A DNA stretch of 16,711 nt from Actinobacteria bacterium UBA5176 (GTDB taxonomy: Bacteria > Actinomycetota > UBA4738), in the NCBI GenBank assembly GCA_002413305.1, contig DHWS01000036.1:1-16711 (forward strand). Direction: 5' to 3'. The notes under the pieces were generated by a model that saw only the letters and a list, made by a program, of their open reading frames with translations, had not been told where the DNA came from and did not search any database. This document shows, in pieces, positions 13,207 to 16,711 of this stretch (the stretch's first letter is position 1; every line of letters starts with the position of its first letter). The translations under genes were made by a program, and so were the position numbers.

Positions 13207-13572
13207 ATGTTCTGTCCCCAGTGCGGCCTCGAGCAGCCCCGCTCCCATCGCTTCTGCCCGGCATGCGGATCGCGCCTCCCGACGGAGCTGGTCCCGCCTA
13301 CCGGCCCGAAGGTGACCCGGCTGTTCCATTCGATCCCGATCCACCCTGCCGATCCACCGGACGCCGTCCTTCGGGTGAGCCGGTACTTCGAGGAGTTCGA
13401 GCTGGAGACGGCCGAAGGTTCGGTACGGATCCCGAACGGGCACGTGCGGTTCTCGATGTGGACCGGGGATCGCGCGGCGTGCGCCGTGTCGATCCCGGAC
13501 GACGAAGCAGACGCGCTCGTGCGGTTCCTCGGGGCGGCCCTTCCGTGGAGAGGAGCGGTCTCGCGCGTGTGA
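13207..13572 (+). CDS. Small zinc-ribbon protein with uncharacterised C-terminal domain, 121 aa
   Basis: The ATG at 13207 follows AGGAGG at 13195-13200. Residues 3-20 form a zinc ribbon, C3-x2-C6-x10-C17-x2-C20 (MFCPQCGLEQPRSHRFCPACG), of the type often found at the N-terminus of bacterial membrane or regulatory proteins. The remaining 95 residues show no membrane segment and no family I recognise; they look like a mixed alpha/beta domain ending in DDEADALVRFLGAALPW. The gene stands alone, 99 bases after the DUF3048 gene and 13 bases from the convergent trpS. Function is unknown. The ribbon suggests binding of protein or nucleic acid, but that is inference. Confidence 0.8.
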   Translation: MFCPQCGLEQPRSHRFCPACGSRLPTELVPPTGPKVTRLFHSIPIHPADPPDAVLRVSRYFEEFELETAEGSVRIPNGHVRFSMWTGDRAACAVSIPDDEADALVRFLGAALPWRGAVSRV

Positions 13573-13585
13573 GGCGGTCCGGGGC

Positions 13586-14572
13586 TCAGGCCCGAGGACC
13601 GATGCCCATGCGCTCCCGAACCTCGGCCAGTGTGACCGAGGAGATGGCCCGGGCCTTGGCCGCACCTTCGGCCAGCGTGCGCTCCAGCGCTGCCTCGTCG
13701 GCCCGAACGCGTTCGTAGCGTTCGCGCACGGGTCGAAGGTACTCGGCCACCGCGTCGCCCACGGCCTGCTTGAAGGCGCCGTAGCCGGGCCCGCCGGCGA
13801 ACTCCTTCTCGACCTGTTGCATCTCCACGCCGCGGACCGCGGCGAGGATCTCGATCAGGTTCGTGATGCCTTCCTTGCCCGGCCCGCGGACAACCTCCCG
13901 GCCCGAATCGGTCACCGCGCTCTTGAACTTCTTCAGGATGATGTCCGGCTCGTCCAGGACGAGCACGGTCCCGAGTGCGGTGCCGAAGGTGGTCGACATC
14001 TTCCGGTCCGGCTGCTGGAGGTCCATGATCCGGGCGCCCACGGGCGGGATCCGGTGGCCGGGCAGGACGAAGGTTTCGCCGAACCGCGCGTTGAAGCGGC
14101 CGGCGATCTCTCGGCAGAGCTCGATGTGCTGTTGCTGGTCCTCGCCGACCGGGACCTCGTCGGTCTGGTAGGCGAGGATGTCCGCCGCCTGCAGCACGGG
14201 GTAGACGAACAGGCCCGCGGAGACGAACTCCTGCTGCGCCGACTTCTCCTTGAACTGGTTCATGCGGCGGAGCTCGCCGAAGGACGTGACGGTGGTGAGC
14301 AGCCAACAGAGCTCGGTGTGCTCGCGCACGTCGGACTGGCGGAACAGGATGCATCGCTCCGGGTCCAGGCCGGCGGCGATGAGGATCGCGGTGGTGTCGT
14401 TGAGGCTTGTCCGAAGCTCGTCCCGGCCGGGCCCGACCGTCAGGGCGTGCAGGTCGACGATGCAGTAGATGGCCTCGCCGCGGTCCTGGCCGGCCACGTA
14501 CTGAGTGATCGCCCCGATGTAGTTGCCCAGGTGCTTGCGCCCGGTCGGTTGGATGCCCGAGAAGATCCGCAT
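13586..14572 (-). CDS. trpS: Tryptophan--tRNA ligase
   Basis: A 328-residue class I synthetase that charges tRNA-Trp. The ATG at 14572 begins at the typical MRIFSGIQPTG. The HIGH-equivalent is HLGN (14-17), and the second signature is K191-M-S-T-T195 (PDRKMSTTFG) instead of KMSKS. DEVPVGEDQQQHIEL (138-152) and VTDSGREVVRGPGKEGITNLIEI are characteristic. The length is normal. The open frame continues far upstream, but those codons are antisense noise over the propeller gene. There is no ribosome site; instead a TAATCT box lies ten bases before the ATG. The gene is 23 bases downstream of the propeller gene on the same strand and may be transcribed both with it and alone. Confidence 0.96.
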   Translation of the reverse strand: MRIFSGIQPTGRKHLGNYIGAITQYVAGQDRGEAIYCIVDLHALTVGPGRDELRTSLNDTTAILIAAGLDPERCILFRQSDVREHTELCWLLTTVTSFGELRRMNQFKEKSAQQEFVSAGLFVYPVLQAADILAYQTDEVPVGEDQQQHIELCREIAGRFNARFGETFVLPGHRIPPVGARIMDLQQPDRKMSTTFGTALGTVLVLDEPDIILKKFKSAVTDSGREVVRGPGKEGITNLIEILAAVRGVEMQQVEKEFAGGPGYGAFKQAVGDAVAEYLRPVRERYERVRADEAALERTLAEGAAKARAISSVTLAEVRERMGIGPRA

Positions 14573-14582
14573 GGTGCGGAGG

Positions 14583-14588
14583 AGATTA
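14583..14588 (-). promoter_or_regulatory. -10 box of trpS (near-leaderless)
   Basis: On the minus strand TAATCT (14588 to 14583) lies ten bases before the trpS ATG, inside the 23-base gap after the propeller gene. Instead of a ribosome site the gap contains CTCCTCC on the mRNA strand, which cannot pair with 16S rRNA. A transcript starting near 14576 would be almost leaderless. Confidence 0.4.
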
Positions 14589-14595
14589 GCGGGGT

Positions 14596-15882
14596 TCAGC
14601 CCTGTGGCGCCGGGAGCCAGGCGATCCCGCCCGCCACGCCGGGCGCGAGTTCGCGCATGGCGGTCCCATCCGTCCGGATCGAATAGAGGAGGGTCTGGCC
14701 GGCGAACGCGAACGACCGTCCGTCCGGCGAAAGGGTCAACTCCAACGGGCCCGAGCATCCGGTCGACCGTCCGCACGTGTGGAACTGGTGGATGGCGCCG
14801 TCGGCGACGTCGACCGTGAAGATCGAGGGGTCGCCGACGATCGCATAGCTCACCGACGTGCCGTCGATGGACCAAACCGGCCCGGTGACCGGGCGGCACA
14901 CGGCCTGGTCGCAGGTGGTGAGGGTCCGAACGTCCGATCCGTCTGCGGCCATCACGGCGACCTCCCACGTGCCCGATCCGATCGTCCCGGCCGGGATCTC
15001 GTTGCGGATGAACGCGATCTCTCGGCCGTCCGGGGACCACGCGGGCGCCGTGTCGGCCGTGCAGGCCGCGGTCGTCGAACAGCCGCGGTCGCTGAGCTGA
15101 CGCAGGCCCGAGCCATCGACGTCGACGGAGAAGATCGCGCTGGAGGGGGACTCGAACTCGAACTCGGGCCCGCTTGCCTTGTTCGCCTGGGAGAAGAGGA
15201 GGCGCGAGCCGTCGGGTGACCAAGCCGGCTCGGCCAGTCCCCGCCCGCACGTCGAGGAGGAGCAGGTGATGAAGAGCGACGCGCCGGTCGAGGTGTCGAG
15301 GACCTCGATCCGGGCTGCGGGGATGCCGCCCGCGTCCACGAAGGACCTCACCAGGGCAAGCTTGGATCCATCGGGGGAGAGGGCGAATCCGTCCGCCGGA
15401 CAGGCCGGCGGCAGACACACCAGGAGGCGGCGCATGTGCGAGCCGTCCGCGTCGGCGATCCACAGACCCAGGTGACGTTCGTTCCCGTAGAAGGCGACCC
15501 GCCGGCCATCCGCTGACCAGGTGGGCCTGGCGACGTCCGGGTCGACGTGCTCGGCGATGACGTGCTTGTCGGAGCCGCTGGGGTTCATCGTGACGAGGTT
15601 CGCGTTACCGCCTCCGGGCGTGCGGACGTACTGAAGGAAGGCGATCCGTTCGCCGCCGAGTGCGCCCGGCGGCCGGGGGCCATGGCCGAAGGCTCGGACC
15701 CCGAGCACCACGCCGGCCGATGCCAGGGCGATCGCCACGACGGCCGTCACAAACCGGCTCCCGTCCGGGGCTCTTGAAGGGCTGCGGAGGCGAGCCTCGA
15801 TGGACCTCCACGCCTCGTCCGGGTCGGTGTGGAAGGAGCCTTCGCGCTGGAGCGAGAGGCGAACACGCTCAGCGATCGTCAT
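14596..15882 (-). CDS. Membrane-anchored PD40/TolB-like beta-propeller protein, putative sigma-factor partner
   Basis: A 428-residue protein with three parts: a cytoplasmic N-terminus (1-43, [20 protein letters not shown]), one membrane helix (about 44-63, FVTAVVAIALASAGVVLGV) and an extracytoplasmic propeller. About seven blades repeat the ...VDVDGSxxRQL...PAWSPDGxxIAF pattern (WSADG 122, LSPDG 168, WSPDG 221, WSPDG 282, WSIDG 337, LSPDG 384). All ten cysteines are paired by position, C156/C161, C207/C212, C268/C274, C324/C329 and C370/C376, one pair in each of five consecutive blades. The ATG at 15882 has a perfect AAGGAGGT site inside the sigma gene, with 14 bases of overlap. By analogy with sigma/anti-sigma pairs it probably controls that sigma factor, but no standard zinc-type anti-sigma motif is visible. 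Confidence 0.85.
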   Translation of the reverse strand: MTIAERVRLSLQREGSFHTDPDEAWRSIEARLRSPSRAPDGSRFVTAVVAIALASAGVVLGVRAFGHGPRPPGALGGERIAFLQYVRTPGGGNANLVTMNPSGSDKHVIAEHVDPDVARPTWSADGRRVAFYGNERHLGLWIADADGSHMRRLLVCLPPACPADGFALSPDGSKLALVRSFVDAGGIPAARIEVLDTSTGASLFITCSSSTCGRGLAEPAWSPDGSRLLFSQANKASGPEFEFESPSSAIFSVDVDGSGLRQLSDRGCSTTAACTADTAPAWSPDGREIAFIRNEIPAGTIGSGTWEVAVMAADGSDVRTLTTCDQAVCRPVTGPVWSIDGTSVSYAIVGDPSIFTVDVADGAIHQFHTCGRSTGCSGPLELTLSPDGRSFAFAGQTLLYSIRTDGTAMRELAPGVAGGIAWLPAPQG

Positions 15883-16366
15883 CGCCCACCTCCTTGCGAA
15901 GCTTCGCCAGCGCCCGGCTCGTCTGCCTCTTCACGGTGCCCACCCGGCAGCCCAGGATCTCCGAGATCTCGCGCTCTGACAGGTCCTCGTAGAACCGAAG
16001 CACGATGCACGCCCGTCGCCGGAGGGGGAGCCTTCGGACCGCGTCCCACACGTCGTCCAACTCGAGGTGGACGGGCACCCCATCCCGAGGGGGTCGGGAG
16101 GCGGCCCCGCGTTCGACCGCCCGTCGGTGCAGCACGTTCTTCCACTGGCTGTAGGCGATGCGGCGGAGCCACGGGCCCACGGCCTCGGGTGCAAGGCTTC
16201 CGATCCGGGGCGCGATCCGCACGAAGCACTCCCGGGCCAGATCCTCGGCCCAGCCGCGGTCGGCCGTGAGCAGGGCGCACAACCGGACCAGAGACGCGTA
16301 GTGCGCGTCGAAGGCTGCCCGTAGGGCGGCGTGCGTTCGATCCCGGTCGGCGACCTCTTCATCCAC
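15869..16366 (-). CDS. RNA polymerase sigma factor, ECF (SigE-like) family
   Basis: A 165-residue sigma-70-family protein with only regions 2 and 4. GTG 16366 is chosen as the start because AGGGG lies five bases before it and the downstream codons fit the family. Region 2 is about 16-83 ([35 protein letters not shown] and the -10-binding segment [19 protein letters not shown]). Region 4 is about 105-158 ([47 protein letters not shown]), a helix-turn-helix that would read the -35. The start lies within the usual alternatives, so the N-terminus could differ by a few residues. Its 3' end overlaps the membrane propeller gene, which suggests a sensor-regulated sigma system; the regulon is unknown. 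Confidence 0.93.
   Translation of the reverse strand: MDEEVADRDRTHAALRAAFDAHYASLVRLCALLTADRGWAEDLARECFVRIAPRIGSLAPEAVGPWLRRIAYSQWKNVLHRRAVERGAASRPPRDGVPVHLELDDVWDAVRRLPLRRRACIVLRFYEDLSEREISEILGCRVGTVKRQTSRALAKLRKEVGDDDR
15888..15895 (-). promoter_or_regulatory. Strong ribosome-binding site inside the sigma gene
   Basis: AAGGAGGT on the minus strand (15895 to 15888) is a full match to the Shine-Dalgarno consensus, five bases before the ATG of the propeller gene and inside the last codons of the sigma gene. It fixes the propeller start and shows that the two proteins are made from one message, with the propeller probably translated efficiently in its own right. Confidence 0.8.
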
Positions 16367-16413
16367 TCGCACCCCTAGTACATACACGCCCGCGAGCCCC
16401 GAGGTTGCCCGAG

Positions 16414-16419
16414 TACACT
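16414..16419 (+). promoter_or_regulatory. Possible -10 box of pdxS
   Basis: TACACT lies 50 bases before the pdxS ATG, in the 103-base divergent region shared with the sigma gene. A transcript starting near 16426 would carry the GGGAGG ribosome site at 16457-16462. No convincing -35 is present. Confidence 0.35.
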
Positions 16420-16469
16420 GGCTGTGCAGGAGCCGGTGCGCCGTCGGGCGCCGCGCGGGAGGTCCTTCG

Positions 16470-16711
16470 ATGGAGAACGAAACGGGCACGCTGCGGGTCA
16501 AGACCGGCCTCGCCGAGATGCTGAAGGGCGGGGTCATCATGGACGTGACCAACGCCGAGCAGGCGAAGATCGCCGAGGATGCGGGCGCGGTCGCGGTGAT
16601 GGCGCTCGAGCGGGTCCCGGCCGACATCCGCAAGGAGGGCGGCGTGGCTCGCATGGCCGACCCCACCAAGGTGGCCGAGATCATGGAGGCCGTGTCGATC
16701 CCGGTGATGGC
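16470..16711 (+). CDS. pdxS: Pyridoxal 5'-phosphate synthase lyase subunit PdxS, N-terminal part (cut by window edge)
   Basis: The ATG at 16470 has GGGAGG seven bases upstream, and 80 complete codons are visible before the right edge. [61 protein letters not shown] is the highly conserved start of PdxS, including D26 (VIMDV) of the active site. With the glutaminase PdxT it makes vitamin B6 directly from ribose 5-phosphate, glyceraldehyde 3-phosphate and ammonia. Its position after the PIM cluster matches the common actinobacterial order, and pdxT would be expected just beyond the edge. No divergent PdxR-type regulator is present; the divergent gene is the sigma factor. Confidence 0.97.
   Translation, partial: MENETGTLRVKTGLAEMLKGGVIMDVTNAEQAKIAEDAGAVAVMALERVPADIRKEGGVARMADPTKVAEIMEAVSIPVM

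Noticed and set aside
14573..15463. Open frame extending trpS upstream by almost 300 codons
   Set aside because: TrpRS homologs begin at MRIFSGIQPTG, and the upstream codons are a shifted-frame shadow of the propeller gene.
16371..16412. ECF-type autoregulatory promoter before the sigma gene (GGCAAC, 15 bases, CGTGTA on the minus strand)
   Set aside because: The -35 only loosely resembles GGAAC, the spacing is short, and the predicted start would fall within the ribosome site; too weak to call without the regulon motif.

Overview
The window is very G+C-rich throughout and reads as chromosomal DNA of an actinobacterium (Actinomycetota). The main evidence is gene order. thrS, an Ap4A-type HIT gene, a CDP-alcohol-phosphatidyltransferase-like gene, an HtrB/PatA-type acyltransferase and a PimA-type mannosyltransferase occur in the same order as the phosphatidylinositol-mannoside (PIM) cluster of mycobacteria and streptomycetes, and pdxS, which often follows that cluster, closes the window. 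No single species can be named from the sequence. Many genes start with GTG or TTG, and several seem to be expressed from -10 boxes lying only 6-10 bases before the start codon.

Region 1 (1 to about 2066, minus strand) is the end of an integrative element. A tyrosine recombinase with its own good promoter heads a tightly packed operon (GTGA and ATGA overlaps) containing an unrecognised 144-aa protein, an 84-aa accessory protein and the N-terminal zinc finger of a primase that runs off the left edge. It abuts a complete tRNA-Val(CAC) gene (2067-2138), but on the tRNA's 5' side, which is the opposite of the usual arrangement.

Region 2 (2191-10320) is the thrS/PIM block. It begins with a small sulfotransferase-family gene, then thrS and the HIT gene. 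A translational GTPase of the FusA2 (EF-G2) type is inserted on the opposite strand, and its stop codon overlaps that of the HIT gene. The block continues with the phosphatidyltransferase-like gene, the acyltransferase and pimA. The phosphatidyltransferase-like protein has the length and membrane profile of its family but lacks the first two catalytic aspartates, and FusA2 has Tyr in place of the catalytic His.

Region 3 (10407-13572, plus strand) holds a lemA-htpX pair (envelope proteolysis), a DUF3048 lipoprotein and a small zinc-ribbon protein. Region 4 (13586-16366, minus strand) is an ECF-type sigma factor, overlapped by a membrane-anchored beta-propeller protein that looks like its partner regulator, followed by trpS. 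The propeller carries exactly ten cysteines, arranged as five C-x4/5-C pairs, one in each of five consecutive blades; this is the most distinctive unexplained structure in the window. Region 5 is the start of pdxS (16470 to the right edge), divergent from the sigma gene.

There is no gene-free stretch above 300 bases. The longest gaps are 7500-7652 (divergent promoter region of fusA2 and the phosphatidyltransferase-like gene) and 11917-12030 (promoter and leader of the DUF3048 gene). I saw no CRISPR array, rRNA, insertion-sequence transposase or convincing riboswitch.
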